A program made the translations under genes and the position numbers. A DNA stretch of 64,000 nt from a bacterium (GTDB taxonomy: Bacteria; ARS69): contig JALGZR010000010.1 in NCBI GenBank assembly GCA_025774805.1, positions 1 through 64,000 of the forward strand, written 5' to 3'. The notes under the pieces are model-generated. The model did no database searches. It was not told where the DNA came from and saw only the letters and a program-made list of their open reading frames with translations. Below, piece by piece: positions 9,134-17,752 of the stretch (position 1 is the stretch's first letter; every line of letters begins with the position of its first letter).

Positions 9134-11527
9134 ATGACCCTGAGAAACCGACTTCTCCTGCTCGCCGGACTCGGAGGCTTCGCTCTGATCGTAATCGGAG
9201 CGACGTCGGTGTTGAACCTGAAGGCGACCCGCGACGAGTGGAAGCGGATTCTGGCCGTTGACCAGGCCAAGCGGCGGCATCTCACCGACATCCGATCCGC
9301 GATGGGTTACGGAGACCGAGCGGAGGAGGCTCTGTCCGCCATCGAAGCCTATCGCGGGCTCGGTCCGCTCACCGAGAGCGAGCGGGAGTCCCTGGCCCGC
9401 ATCGAGACCATGATCCAGGACTACCTCAGCGCGACCCGGACCGCGCAGCGACTTCTCGGGGAGCGAAGGACGGTTCGGGAGATCGATCGGGCCCTCTCCA
9501 TCGAGCACGGACCGTACGTCGAGGAGGTCGCGACGCTCTCCCGCGAGGCGGATCTGGCGACGGAGCGGCGCGTGAAGGCGCTCGAGAACCGGATCGGGGC
9601 GGCCGGAGTATTTCTCGGAGTTCTCGTCGCCGTCGCGATCGTCCTTCTCGTTCTGGCCGTGCAACGGTTCGCGCGCCGAACCGTCCGGCCCCTCGAGAGT
9701 GTCGTAGAAGCCTGTGACGCGATCACCCGGGGCGACTCGAGACCGCGTGACCTCGACACCACCACCCGCGGCGAGATCGGTGACCTCGCGCGGTCCTTCC
9801 GCGCAATGACCGAAGCCCTGGCCGGCTACGATCACGAGATGGCCCGGATGCACGAGGCGGTGCGAACGGGAGACCTCCGGCACCGCTGCCGGGAGCACCG
9901 CCTCGAAGGGGAATGGGCGAACCGGCTGGGCCGCGTGAATCTCACCGTCGAGGCGCTCGCGGCACCGACGCGGATCGCCGCGGACTACCTGAATCGGCTC
10001 ACCCGGGGAGAGCTCCCCCCATCTCTCCCTCCCGATCTCTCCGGACCGTGTGAGGAGATGCGGGAGAGTCTCGACCGGTTCGTGCAGACGATGACCGCGC
10101 TTCACGCGGAGGCGCGGGCCCTGACCGAGGGCGTGCGCGACGGACGTCTCGAGGCGCGGGGCGACACGTCTTCTCTGGAGGGTCGCTGGGGTGAGTTGAT
10201 CCGGGGGATGAACGAGATGATCGAGGCCGTCGCCCACCCGGTCCGCAGGATGGCGCGGACCGTGCACCGGATCGGACGGGGCGACATCCCTCCGCGCATC
10301 GAGGCCTCCTACCGGGGCGAGTTCGACGGGATCCGCGAGGATCTGAATCGCTGCATCGACGTCACGAACGATCTGACCACCACATCGAGGCGCCTGATCG
10401 AGTCGGCTCGGGAAGGAAAGCTCGACGCGGTCGGCGACTCCGCCGGATTCGACGGAGAGCTCGACGGAAGCTGGGCCGAGATCTTCCGAGGAATGACCGA
10501 GGTGCTGGTCGGGATGATGAATCCGCTCCGGGAGACGATGCGCATCATGGGAGCGCTCGAGAGCGGGATCCTCACCGAGACCATGGAGGGTCGCTTCCCG
10601 GGAGAGTACGGAGCCCTTCGCGACGGGGTGAACGCCTCGATCCAGAGCCTCTCCCGAACCATCGGACGCATCGCCGACAAGACGTCGAGGATCGCCGCGC
10701 GCTCGGCCGACGTCGTCCGGGGAAGCTCGGACCTGAACGAGCGGTGCCATCGCCGGGCGTCGGCCATCGAGGACGCGGCCGCGACCATGGAGCAGATGGC
10801 GAGCGCGGTGCGCCAGAACGCGGATCACGCGAGAGAGGCCCGAAGGCTCGCCCAGGAGGCCCGCGAGCGGGTCGAGCATGGCAGGACCGCGTTCGCCCGG
10901 TCGATCGAGGGAATGGACGAGATCGACGCCGGCTCGAAGAGAACCTCCGAGATCGTGGGCATGATCGACGAGCTCTCGTTTCAGACGAGCTTGCTCGCGC
11001 TCAACGCATCGGTCGAGGCGGCACGGGCGGGCGAGTGGGGCCGCGGCTTCGCGGTGGTGGCGGAAGAGGTCCGGAATCTCGCCCGGAGAAGCGCGGAAGC
11101 GGCGCGGGAGATCTCGGTGTTGATTCGCGAAGGAGATCGAAGCGTGGAGAACGGGATCGCCCTCGTCCGCAGTTCAGGAGAGACGCTGAAGGAGATCGTC
11201 GAGGCCACGCGGAGGGTCAGCGACATCGTGGCGGAGATCGCGGTCTCGAACGAGGAGCAGGCGCTCGGGATCGAGCAGATGAACACGACCATCGCCCACC
11301 TGGACGAGGGCACCCGGCGCGAGGCCGCACTCGTCGAGGAGACGACGGGCGCGACCCGTTCTCTGGACCGGGAGGCGCGGGAGCTTCAGGAGCTCGTCGC
11401 GTTCTTCCGAACCGACGGGGCGGCGGACGGCGACGGGGACGATCGCACGAACGGACGCGGCTCCGGCCCTTCCCCGAAGAGCGATTCCCAGGGGACGCTC
11501 GCCTTCGGGCTCGAGGATCCAGAGTAG
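9134..11527 (+). CDS. Methyl-accepting chemotaxis protein with tandem HAMP array
   Basis: 797 aa from ATG 9134 (GAGGA upstream; an upstream in-frame extension to 9056 is hydrophilic and would bury the first membrane helix). TM1 is about residues 8-27, followed by a roughly 125-residue helical periplasmic sensor and TM2 at about 155-177. About 330 residues then show repeated HAMP-like units, each with a short Asp/Glu-Gly turn (RGDIPPRIEASYRGEFD, GILTETMEGRFPGEYG). The signalling tip IDELSFQTSLLALNASVEAA with GRGFAVVAEEVRNLARRS marks the MCP hairpin. No cheA, cheW, cheR or cheB is in the window, so this is an orphan receptor. The C-terminal tail lacks an obvious CheR-docking pentapeptide. Confidence 0.92.
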   Translation: MTLRNRLLLLAGLGGFALIVIGATSVLNLKATRDEWKRILAVDQAKRRHLTDIRSAMGYGDRAEEALSAIEAYRGLGPLTESERESLARIETMIQDYLSATRTAQRLLGERRTVREIDRALSIEHGPYVEEVATLSREADLATERRVKALENRIGAAGVFLGVLVAVAIVLLVLAVQRFARRTVRPLESVVEACDAITRGDSRPRDLDTTTRGEIGDLARSFRAMTEALAGYDHEMARMHEAVRTGDLRHRCREHRLEGEWANRLGRVNLTVEALAAPTRIAADYLNRLTRGELPPSLPPDLSGPCEEMRESLDRFVQTMTALHAEARALTEGVRDGRLEARGDTSSLEGRWGELIRGMNEMIEAVAHPVRRMARTVHRIGRGDIPPRIEASYRGEFDGIREDLNRCIDVTNDLTTTSRRLIESAREGKLDAVGDSAGFDGELDGSWAEIFRGMTEVLVGMMNPLRETMRIMGALESGILTETMEGRFPGEYGALRDGVNASIQSLSRTIGRIADKTSRIAARSADVVRGSSDLNERCHRRASAIEDAAATMEQMASAVRQNADHAREARRLAQEARERVEHGRTAFARSIEGMDEIDAGSKRTSEIVGMIDELSFQTSLLALNASVEAARAGEWGRGFAVVAEEVRNLARRSAEAAREISVLIREGDRSVENGIALVRSSGETLKEIVEATRRVSDIVAEIAVSNEEQALGIEQMNTTIAHLDEGTRREAALVEETTGATRSLDREARELQELVAFFRTDGAADGDGDDRTNGRGSGPSPKSDSQGTLAFGLEDPE

Positions 11528-11545
11528 TCGAGCGAGGCCGGCGGG

Positions 11546-12523
11546 CTAGCCGGGAGAGAGCCGACTCCAGCTCTTGCCGAGGTCGCGGGCCCGGGCGAGC
11601 TCGATGTCGGAGAGCGCGGGCGCGTTCTGGGCGTCGATCAGGCTCTCGACCTGCTCCTCCCCGCGGAATCCCGGAATCGTCGTCGAGACGGCGGAATGCG
11701 CGAGAACGAACTGGAGAGCCGCCTCGGTCAGCGATCGAACTCCCGAAGCGGCCAGGAAACGGAGCCTCTCGACCCGATCGAGGCGGGCCGCGACCTCCTC
11801 GCGCGTCAGCCGGCTGCGCCAATCGTCCTTGCCGAAGACCGTGGCGCTCGTGTAACGACCCGAGAGGAAACCGTAGGCGAGCGGGGAGGACACGACGATC
11901 CCCACCTCATAGCGGTGAGCTTCGTCCAACAGCTGCCGTGCCGCCCCCTGGTGTAACAGGTTGAAGTGAACCTGAATGGCGTCGAGGCGACCCGATCGGA
12001 CCAGTCGCAGGCCGGCCTTGAGGTCCCATCCCACGCTCACCCCCGCGAGACGGATCACCTGCCGGGTGCGCAGCTCGTCGAGCGCGTCGAGGACGGCCTC
12101 CGTCTCCGCGCCTTCCACCGGAACCGCGTGGACCTGGTAGAGGTCGATGACGTCCACCCCGAGGCGGAGCCGGGATCGATTCGCGGCCGCCCGGAGGTGA
12201 TCGGCGGAAAGGTCTTGCATCCACCTCGCAGCGCCGTCGGGAACCCATCCTCCCTTCGTGGCGAGCACGATCTGGCCTCGACGATCCGCCACCGCCCGCC
12301 CCAGCAGGCGCTCGCTCCGTCCCAGTCCGTAGGAGTCGGCCGAGTCGAAGAAGTTGACGCCGAGGTCGAGGGCGCGACGGATTCCCCGGATGACTTCGCT
12401 TTCCGGCACCAGCCCGTAACCGGTGGGCGCTCCGCCGAGGAGTATGGAGCCTCCCGCCGGCCAGGTCCCCAATCCGATCTCGGAGACGCGGACACCGGTC
12501 TTTCCGAGAGTACGGTATTCCAT
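11546..12523 (-). CDS. Aldo/keto reductase
   Basis: 325 aa NADPH-dependent oxidoreductase of the AKR superfamily. The N-terminus MEYRTLGKTGVRVSEIGLGT is typical. The catalytic tetrad is visible as Asp in FFDSADSYG, Tyr five residues later, Lys in ATKGGWVPDG and His in YQVHAV. The start is ATG 12523, but no clear Shine-Dalgarno precedes it. A short dyad TAGTC-N6-GACTA lies directly at the start codon, so the message may be leaderless or controlled there. The physiological substrate cannot be told from sequence. Confidence 0.9.
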   Translation of the reverse strand: MEYRTLGKTGVRVSEIGLGTWPAGGSILLGGAPTGYGLVPESEVIRGIRRALDLGVNFFDSADSYGLGRSERLLGRAVADRRGQIVLATKGGWVPDGAARWMQDLSADHLRAAANRSRLRLGVDVIDLYQVHAVPVEGAETEAVLDALDELRTRQVIRLAGVSVGWDLKAGLRLVRSGRLDAIQVHFNLLHQGAARQLLDEAHRYEVGIVVSSPLAYGFLSGRYTSATVFGKDDWRSRLTREEVAARLDRVERLRFLAASGVRSLTEAALQFVLAHSAVSTTIPGFRGEEQVESLIDAQNAPALSDIELARARDLGKSWSRLSPG

Positions 12524-12693
12524 AGTCGTAACAGACTACCACGACCCGCCGTATGGGGGATACACGACGGACGATCTGCCGGAACGGTCCGCTGCTTCCG
12601 GTGTTCAGTCCAAAAGGAAAGATCGTTGCACGCATTCCACAGGAGACTGCTTTTCTTTACGAGCACTCTGCTCGCATCGCAGCTATGATGCCG

Positions 12694-12760
12694 CCCTGCG
12701 AGCCGCAGGGTGTCGTGAAGGAGCCGTTCCTCCGGGGTGCGAACCTTCGGAGTGAGGAAC
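12694..12760 (+). promoter_or_regulatory. Two consecutive hairpins ahead of signal peptidase I
   Basis: CCCTGCG (12694-12700) and CGCAGGG (12704-12710) form a perfect 7-bp stem with loop AGC. GTTCCTC (12726-12732) pairs with GAGGAAC (12754-12760), ending nine bases before the GAGGAGG ribosome site. They could act as leader or attenuator structures for the gene starting at 12780. No poly-T follows either stem. Confidence 0.4.
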
Positions 12761-12779
12761 AGGGCACGAGGAGGTCCAC

Positions 12780-13340
12780 GTGAAGGAAGATACCGGACGA
12801 GAGGGAAGACGGAGAGTGCGACCCGAACTCGTCGAGTGGGCGAAGACGTTGGTCTTCTCGGTCGTTCTCTTTTTCGGACTTCGGGCCGCGGTCGTCGAGG
12901 CGTACGTGATTCCTACCGGATCGATGTTACCCACGATTCACGAGGGCGATCGGGTCCTCGGCTCCAAGTTCCACTACTGGTTCTGGAATCCGGGGCGGGG
13001 CGACGTCGTCGTGTTTCGGCCTCCCGAGGCGGCTGGTCGGAACGGCCAGGAGAGACCTCCTCGATACGTGAAGCGCGTGATCGCGGTGGGCGGAGATCGG
13101 GTGGAGGTGCGCGGAGGCCAGGTGTTCGTGAACGACGAGCGCATCCACGAGCCCTATGTGTCCGTACCGGCACGCTACGGCATGGGGCCGGTCATCGTTC
13201 CGGAGCGCCAGCTCTTCGTGCTCGGCGACAACCGCAACAACTCGCTCGACAGCCACGTGTGGGGGTTCATCGGCGAGGACCATCTGATTGCCCGCGCCTT
13301 CGTGCGCTACTGGCCCCCGAATCGGATCGGCCGGATCTAG
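12780..13340 (+). CDS. lepB: Signal peptidase I
   Basis: 186 aa membrane serine protease that removes Sec/Tat signal peptides; the many exported proteins in this window are plausible substrates. GTG start at 12780 with GAGGAGG five bases upstream. One N-terminal membrane segment (LVFSVVLFFGLRAAVVEAYVI) is followed by the catalytic Ser48 in PTGSMLPT and Lys98 in RYVKRVIAVGGD, then LGDNRNNSLDSHVWG near the C-terminus. It is short, as in single-TM Gram-positive-like forms. It stands alone, transcribed away from the aldo/keto reductase. Confidence 0.95.
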   Translation: MKEDTGREGRRRVRPELVEWAKTLVFSVVLFFGLRAAVVEAYVIPTGSMLPTIHEGDRVLGSKFHYWFWNPGRGDVVVFRPPEAAGRNGQERPPRYVKRVIAVGGDRVEVRGGQVFVNDERIHEPYVSVPARYGMGPVIVPERQLFVLGDNRNNSLDSHVWGFIGEDHLIARAFVRYWPPNRIGRI

Positions 13341-13346
13341 CCCGGA

Positions 13347-13428
13347 CTAGCCTGCGTTCCTCACCGGACTCTGAGGCAGCTGCGGCTCGCCGCGCCTCGC
13401 GACGAATCTGGTGAGAAACGCGGACCGG
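13347..13428. repeat. Paired copy of the dispersed palindromic repeat, about 80 bases
   Basis: The left arm CTAGCCTGCGTTCCTCACCG begins 7 bases after the lepB stop. The right arm CTGGTGAGAAACGCGG lies at 13408-13423. GCGTT..CTCACC pairs with GGTGAGAAACGC. The sequence between is GC-rich and partly self-complementary. It sits between lepB and the convergent small acidic ORF, so it may also act as a transcript-end structure. Confidence 0.65.
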
Positions 13429-13461
13429 AAGGACGAATACCGGTCGCCCCCGCCGCCGCGA

Positions 13462-13686
13462 TCAGCAACCACCGCGTCCGAACAACGAATTGTCCTCGCC
13501 CTCCTGGTGAATGGCCCACTTCAGCTCGTCCTCTTCCACGTCCAAGTCCTCCCCATTCCCATCCCACTCGTCTTCGTCGAGGAGGTCTTCTTCCAGGTCC
13601 TCTCCATCGTCCTCGGGCCAATCGAGATTCTCTTCGTCCTCGAGGAGGCCCCGATCGGGGTCGTCTTTCCGGCCCATCAGCTTCAT
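13462..13686 (-). CDS. Small highly acidic hypothetical protein
   Basis: 74 aa, about half Asp/Glu, with an acidic central stretch (PEDDGEDLEEDLLDEDEW) and C-terminal Cys. ATG 13686 is preceded by AAGGAG ten bases upstream, slightly long spacing. No domain is recognised. Low-complexity acidic frames can arise by chance opposite Arg/Ser-rich shadow frames, so reality is uncertain. It precedes no clear operon partner; thiS lies 130 bases upstream on the same strand. Confidence 0.45.
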   Translation of the reverse strand: MKLMGRKDDPDRGLLEDEENLDWPEDDGEDLEEDLLDEDEWDGNGEDLDVEEDELKWAIHQEGEDNSLFGRGGC

Positions 13687-13815
13687 TGTGCGATCGCTCC
13701 TTCATCGACCGGCGGGCCTCCTCCGTGGATGCGGTCCCGTTCCGGTCGTTGAGAGCCAGGTTTCCGATGCAGAGAAGCCGTAGCTTCCGGGAGTGAACGA
13801 TCGCGGGACGGTCTC

Positions 13816-14019
13816 TCAACCCCCCGCGACGGGACGAACCAGCTCCAGACGATCTCCACGCGAGAGCCGAACGGAGCCGAACCGCTCTCTCGGGAGCGGC
13901 TCACCATTGAGTTCGGCCACGACCCACCGTCGGTCGAGCCCGAGCTCCGTCAAAAGATCCTCCAGGGTCGCCCCCGCCGCGATGGACCGGGGTGATCCGT
14001 TCACGATGATCTCATTCAT
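13816..14019 (-). CDS. thiS: Sulfur carrier protein ThiS
   Basis: 67 aa ubiquitin-fold protein whose C-terminal thiocarboxylate supplies sulfur for the thiazole ring of thiamine. The required Gly-Gly terminus is present (RPVAGG), and [13 protein letters not shown] and LNGEPLPRERFGSVRLSRGD match the family. It overlaps the end of thiH by 8 bases, so the two are translationally coupled. No thiF adenylyltransferase is in the window; activation must use a homologue elsewhere. Confidence 0.92.
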   Translation of the reverse strand: MNEIIVNGSPRSIAAGATLEDLLTELGLDRRWVVAELNGEPLPRERFGSVRLSRGDRLELVRPVAGG

Positions 14020-15124
14020 TGAGCACCGCTTCCCAGTCCTTCCAGACGGGATCCCGACCGCCGACCCGGATGGCCTCCGCCACCTCCTCCGGACTGCGGG
14101 AGTCCACGACGTCGAACTGTACCTCCGCCTCCTCGGGCGCGGTATAGCCCCCGGGCTCCGTGCGGGAGCCGGCGCTCATCTGGGTCACCCCCAGCGAGAG
14201 CATGCCGTCCCGGAACTCCGGGCTCTCGCGCGTGGAGAGGACGATTCCGACGTCCGGCTGGAAGATGCGGAAGGCGCAGACGAGCCGCGCGAGCTCCCGG
14301 TCGCCGACCGGACGGGGCGCCTCGATCGCGAACGCGGCGCGGCGCAGGCGGGGGAAGGAGACCGTCACGAACGACCTCCAGTGGCGGCGCACGAGGAAGG
14401 CGGCATGGGCGGCGACGTGCACGGCCTCGAGCCGCCAGTCCGCGAGGCCCAGGAGCGCCCCGATGCCCAGGCGCTTCATGCCCGCTTCCGCGCCCCGCTC
14501 CACGGTCGCGAGCCGCCAGTCATAGTCCCTCTTTCTGCCGGCGAGGTGAACGCGTTCGTAGACGCGGCGATCGTAGGTCTCCTGGTAGGCGACGAGTCCC
14601 TCCGCCCCGGCCGCGACCCACCGCCGGTAGACGCTCACGTCCTGAGGCTGCACCTCGACGGAGAGGCTCGGCACGCGACACCGCAGGCGCTCGAGCACGG
14701 CGACCACGTACTCGGGAGACACGTGGCGGGGATGCTCCCCGGCGACGAGCAGCAGATGGCGGAAGCCTCGCTCGATCAGGAGCTCGGCCTCCTCCACCGC
14801 CTCCTCCACGCTGAGGGTGCGCCGGCGGATCGGATTCGGAAGCGCGAAGCTGCAGTAGGTGCAGGTCTCCACGCACTCGTTCGACAGGTAGAGCGGAGCG
14901 TAGAGCTGGATGACGTCGCCGAAACGGCGGGTGGTGAGATCGCGCGCCCGCCGGGCGAGCTCCTCGAGCCGCCGGTCGGCGGCCGGGGAGAGAAGCGCCG
15001 CGAAGTCGAGGAGATCGGGACGGTCCGCGACCAACGCGCGATCGACCTCATCGTCCCCCGCGTTCCGCGCTGTCTCGAGGAGCCTCCCGAGAGGCAGCCG
15101 CGGCAGCTCGGCTCCGAAGCTCAC
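14012..15124 (-). CDS. thiH: 2-iminoacetate synthase ThiH (radical SAM)
   Basis: 370 aa radical-SAM enzyme that cleaves tyrosine to give dehydroglycine for thiazole formation. The cluster motif CX3CX2C is at Cys84, Cys88 and Cys91 ([13 protein letters not shown]). [18 protein letters not shown] and the C-terminal [15 protein letters not shown] region also fit ThiH. Length matches the family. The start ATG 15124 overlaps the thiG stop by 4 bases and its end overlaps thiS, giving a tight thiG-thiH-thiS unit. Confidence 0.93.
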   Translation of the reverse strand: MSFGAELPRLPLGRLLETARNAGDDEVDRALVADRPDLLDFAALLSPAADRRLEELARRARDLTTRRFGDVIQLYAPLYLSNECVETCTYCSFALPNPIRRRTLSVEEAVEEAELLIERGFRHLLLVAGEHPRHVSPEYVVAVLERLRCRVPSLSVEVQPQDVSVYRRWVAAGAEGLVAYQETYDRRVYERVHLAGRKRDYDWRLATVERGAEAGMKRLGIGALLGLADWRLEAVHVAAHAAFLVRRHWRSFVTVSFPRLRRAAFAIEAPRPVGDRELARLVCAFRIFQPDVGIVLSTRESPEFRDGMLSLGVTQMSAGSRTEPGGYTAPEEAEVQFDVVDSRSPEEVAEAIRVGGRDPVWKDWEAVLNE

Positions 15125-15900
15125 CGGTCTCCTCCGAGAAATCCCGTGAGGGGGCTCGATGCCTCGGCCCTCTCCCGCACGGGAGCGGAGCCGGCGAGAA
15201 ACGCCTCCCTCCCCGCCTCGACGCCGAGGCGGAAGGCGCCGGCCATCGCCTCCGGATCGCGGGCCACCGCGATGGCGGTGTTGACGAGCACGGCGTCCGC
15301 CCCGAGCTCCATCGCCTCCGCCGCGTGCGAGGGGAGACCCAACCCCGCATCCACGACGACCGGCACCTCCGCCTGCTCGACGATGATCTCGATCGAGTCC
15401 CGCGTCTTCACCCCGCGATTCGAGCCGATCGGGGAGCCGAGAGGCATGACGGTGGCGGTGCCGATCTCCTGCAGCCGCTTCGCGAGCACGGGATCGGCGC
15501 CGATGTAGGGAAGCACCGTGAAGCCCTCGTCGACGAGCTGCTCCGCCGCCTTCAGGGTCTCCACCGGATCGGGCAGCAACCAGCGGGGATCGGGCGTCAC
15601 CTCGAGCTTGACCCAGTCGGAGAGACCGGCCGCGCGGGCCAGCCGGGCGAGGCGCACCGCCTCGTCGGCCGTCTCCGCGCCGGACGTGTTGGGAAGGAGC
15701 CGGTACCGGTCCCGGTCGATGAACTCGAGGAGGTTCGGCTCCCGCGAGTCGAGATCCACACGGCGGAGCGCCACCGTGACGATCTCGGTCCCCGACGCGT
15801 CGATCGCCCGGCGCATGATCTCGGGGGACGCGAACTTCCCCGTACCCAGAAGGAGGCGGGAGCGGAACGTCCGTCCGGCGATGGTGAGAGAATCGGCCAT
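15121..15900 (-). CDS. thiG: Thiazole synthase ThiG
   Basis: 259 aa TIM-barrel enzyme joining deoxyxylulose phosphate, dehydroglycine and ThiS-borne sulfur. The Schiff-base lysine is Lys98 in [10 protein letters not shown]; the phosphate loop is [10 protein letters not shown] and [20 protein letters not shown] is conserved. ATG 15900 gives the standard N-terminus but has a pyrimidine-rich 5' region with no Shine-Dalgarno; upstream in-frame sequence does not look like ThiG. First gene of the thi operon; see the putative promoter with inverted repeat just upstream. Confidence 0.94.
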   Translation of the reverse strand: MADSLTIAGRTFRSRLLLGTGKFASPEIMRRAIDASGTEIVTVALRRVDLDSREPNLLEFIDRDRYRLLPNTSGAETADEAVRLARLARAAGLSDWVKLEVTPDPRWLLPDPVETLKAAEQLVDEGFTVLPYIGADPVLAKRLQEIGTATVMPLGSPIGSNRGVKTRDSIEIIVEQAEVPVVVDAGLGLPSHAAEAMELGADAVLVNTAIAVARDPEAMAGAFRLGVEAGREAFLAGSAPVRERAEASSPLTGFLGGDR

Positions 15901-15933
15901 GGCGGAAAGGGGAAAGCGGGGCGAGTCGCGTGC

Positions 15934-15966
15934 GCGGTGTCTCCGAGCCTCAAAGGTAGACACCGC
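15934..15966. promoter_or_regulatory. Inverted repeat (possible operator) over the putative thiG promoter
   Basis: GCGGTGTCT at 15934-15942 and AGACACCGC at 15958-15966 are perfect 9-bp reverse complements with a 15-base centre. The dyad contains the proposed -10 hexamer (15953-15958, minus strand) and the expected start site. This geometry suits a dimeric repressor, although a leader hairpin is possible if transcription begins further upstream. Confidence 0.5.
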
Positions 15967-15981
15967 CTCGGCCCGAGTCAA
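15953..15981 (-). promoter_or_regulatory. Putative sigma70 promoter of thiG-thiH-thiS
   Basis: Read on the minus strand: TTGACT (15981-15976), a 17-base spacer, TACCTT (15958-15953), then about 50 bases to the thiG ATG. The -35 matches 5 of 6 consensus bases and the -10 three of six. No TPP-riboswitch signature (CUGAGA, ACCUGAUC) was found in the short leader. Confidence 0.5.
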
Positions 15982-16129
15982 TCGGGCGGAGCGCGACCTC
16001 CCGTCGGCCGGGGCCATCCTCCGAGCCCCGCGAACCGGGTCCACCCGCCGGGCCGAAAGGCCCCCGGGAGAGAGGCGGAGCCGGTATGCTCGTTTCGGTC
16101 ACGCGCCGGATCCGGCGCGAGGAGAAGCC

Positions 16130-16765
16130 GTGCGTTCCTCCCCACGCCGTCCCCTCGGTCTCGTCTCCTGGATCGCCGACCTCGACGTCCTCGGAGGTCC
16201 GGAGGAGATCGCGAGTCGTCTTCAGTCCCTTCTCGCGGCGGGCCTGTCGTCGGTACAGCTCCGCGGGAAGTCGCGCGCGACCGCGGAGCTCGTCGAGGCC
16301 GGCCGGGCGCTTCGGGAACGGACGGTCTCGCGGGGGGCGCTCTTCGTGGTGAACGGCGACCTCGAAGCGGCCGCGCTGCTGGAGGCCGACGGCGTCCACC
16401 TCCCGGCCGCCGGGCCGACCGTGCGGGAGGCGCGGGCCGTGCTCCCCGCCGGCACGAGGGTCGGAGTCAGCGCCCACGACCCCGCGGAGATCGCGCGGGC
16501 GAGCGGTGCCGACTGGGTTCTTCTCTCGCCGGTCTTCCCCACCCGGTCGAAGCCGGGTGCCCCCGCCCTGGGACTGAGCCGCTTCCGTGAGCTCGTCGGC
16601 GGAACGAGAGCGGCGGTCTACGCGCTGGGAGGCATCACCGCGGGGAACGTCGAGGAGTGTCTCTCCGCGGGGGCCGCCGGAGTCGCGGCGATTCGCGGCC
16701 TGGCCGAACCGGACGGGGAGACGCTTCTGCGAGAGGCCCGCGCCTGGGCGACGCGCGCGGAGTAG
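16130..16765 (+). CDS. thiE: Thiamine phosphate synthase (ThiE/TenI family)
   Basis: 211 aa TIM-barrel protein that in ThiE joins hydroxymethylpyrimidine diphosphate to thiazole phosphate. GTG 16130 has GAGGAG five bases upstream; the frame is open far upstream but this start gives family length. Recognisable parts are SVQLRGKSR, FVVNGDLEAA, DGVHLP, GVSAHDPAEIARA, LLSPVFPTRSKP and YALGGI. The H-L-P-A-A segment differs from the canonical HLGQEDLP of ThiE, so a TenI-like role (thiazole tautomerase) is possible. It is transcribed divergently from thiG, 230 bases away. Confidence 0.85.
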   Translation: MRSSPRRPLGLVSWIADLDVLGGPEEIASRLQSLLAAGLSSVQLRGKSRATAELVEAGRALRERTVSRGALFVVNGDLEAAALLEADGVHLPAAGPTVREARAVLPAGTRVGVSAHDPAEIARASGADWVLLSPVFPTRSKPGAPALGLSRFRELVGGTRAAVYALGGITAGNVEECLSAGAAGVAAIRGLAEPDGETLLREARAWATRAE

Positions 16766-16833
16766 CGACCCCCCCCACCTCACCGGTCTCCGCTGCGGCA
16801 GCGGCATCGCCGCGCCCGGGCGACGCGCGCGGA
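16739..16833. repeat. 23-bp direct repeat at the thiE 3' end
   Basis: CGCGCCTGGGCGACGCGCGCGGA at 16739-16761, inside the last codons of thiE, recurs with one change at 16811-16833, 72 bases on. Between them is a CTCACCGGTCTCCGCTGCGG segment resembling a degenerate arm of the dispersed palindromic repeat. This looks like a local duplication of the gene end, perhaps linked to element insertion. Confidence 0.55.
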
Positions 16834-16843
16834 ATCGAAGTAG

Positions 16844-17752
16844 CTACCGCCGCTCCTTCCTCTTCGTCCAGAGGATCCCTTTCTTCTCCGGCTTCTTCCA
16901 GGCGGCGAATCTTCCCTCCCCGCGCTTTCTCAACGGGATCATCATCCCGGTGGCCTGGGCGAGGGCGAAGCGGAGCTCGATGGGCTCGACCGAGAAGTGC
17001 TTCCACGCGTTGACCCGCCGGGGGAGGAGACCTCTCCGCAACGTCTCCAGCCAGTGGGCGACCGCCGGTCGCGGGAACTCCGACGTCGCGTACAGGGGCG
17101 CAAAGGCGGAGACGGGCATCCCCGGCACGGGGACGATCCACCTCCTCAGCCCGAGGTTCTCCGCCAGCCCTTTGACGAGCAGTCCGGCGGTGAGGATCTC
17201 TCCGCAGCCGAGATCGTAGACGGGATCGAGAGGTCCCGCCGCCGTGGCCGCCTCGATGCAGTAGCGCGCGAGGTCCTCCGCCGCCAGCGGCTCGAACTTC
17301 ACCCGACCGATCGCGGGAAAGGGAATCACCGGCGACCGCTCGATGGTCCCGCGCAGGGCTCCGACCAGACCGCCGGATCCGAGCAGGATGCCGGTCCGCA
17401 GTCGAACGACGTCGTGCCCGGCCGATGCGAGAGCCTCCTCGGCGGCGGCGCTCGCTCGCTGCAGGGAGGCGGGTGCGTCGGCCGCGGCGCCGAGAACCGA
17501 GCCGCGAACGATGCGAACTCCGGCGGGCACGCGGCTGACGAGAGCTTCGCAACGTGACCGCTCCGCCGCCGGCAGGGCGTCCCCCGGTGGAACCTCGTCC
17601 GGCGCGAGCCCCAGATCGATCACCGCGTCGCCGGGGCGAACCTCCTCCCCGGCCTCGAGGTCGAGCCTCCGCACCGGTCGCTCCGCGGCGGCCTCCGTCA
17701 CCGCGTCCGCAAGGGCGGGGTCCCCCCCGATCACCCAGATCGTACCGCTCAC
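16844..17752 (-). CDS. NAD(P)-binding atypical SDR/NmrA-like protein
   Basis: 302 aa. GTG 17752 overlaps the Nudix stop by 4 bases (GTGA), with GGAGAGGGGGG upstream. The N-terminal IWVIGGDPALADAVTEAA resembles a degraded G-x-x-G nucleotide loop; the middle VRLRTGILLGSGGLVGALRG and FEPLAAEDLARYC follow the pattern of extended/atypical SDRs. The N-terminal half is shorter than usual, so the Rossmann fold may be reduced. A strongly basic tail (WKKPEKKGILWTKRKERR) ends the protein. Function is unknown. Confidence 0.65.
   Translation of the reverse strand: MSGTIWVIGGDPALADAVTEAAAERPVRRLDLEAGEEVRPGDAVIDLGLAPDEVPPGDALPAAERSRCEALVSRVPAGVRIVRGSVLGAAADAPASLQRASAAAEEALASAGHDVVRLRTGILLGSGGLVGALRGTIERSPVIPFPAIGRVKFEPLAAEDLARYCIEAATAAGPLDPVYDLGCGEILTAGLLVKGLAENLGLRRWIVPVPGMPVSAFAPLYATSEFPRPAVAHWLETLRRGLLPRRVNAWKHFSVEPIELRFALAQATGMMIPLRKRGEGRFAAWKKPEKKGILWTKRKERR

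Noticed and set aside
8993-10879. Minus-strand extension of the glycosyltransferase frame to 10879 (981 aa)
   Set aside because: The extension lies opposite the chemoreceptor gene and has a low-complexity shadow composition. ATG 8992 with a strong ribosome site gives a normal GT2 protein.
12553-12783. 76-aa ORF between the aldo/keto reductase and lepB
   Set aside because: It overlaps the lepB start and leader hairpins, has no ribosome site and shows no recognisable protein features.
15900-16130. TPP riboswitch upstream of thiG or thiE
   Set aside because: Neither strand shows the CUGAGA or ACCUGAUC signatures or a suitable leader length.
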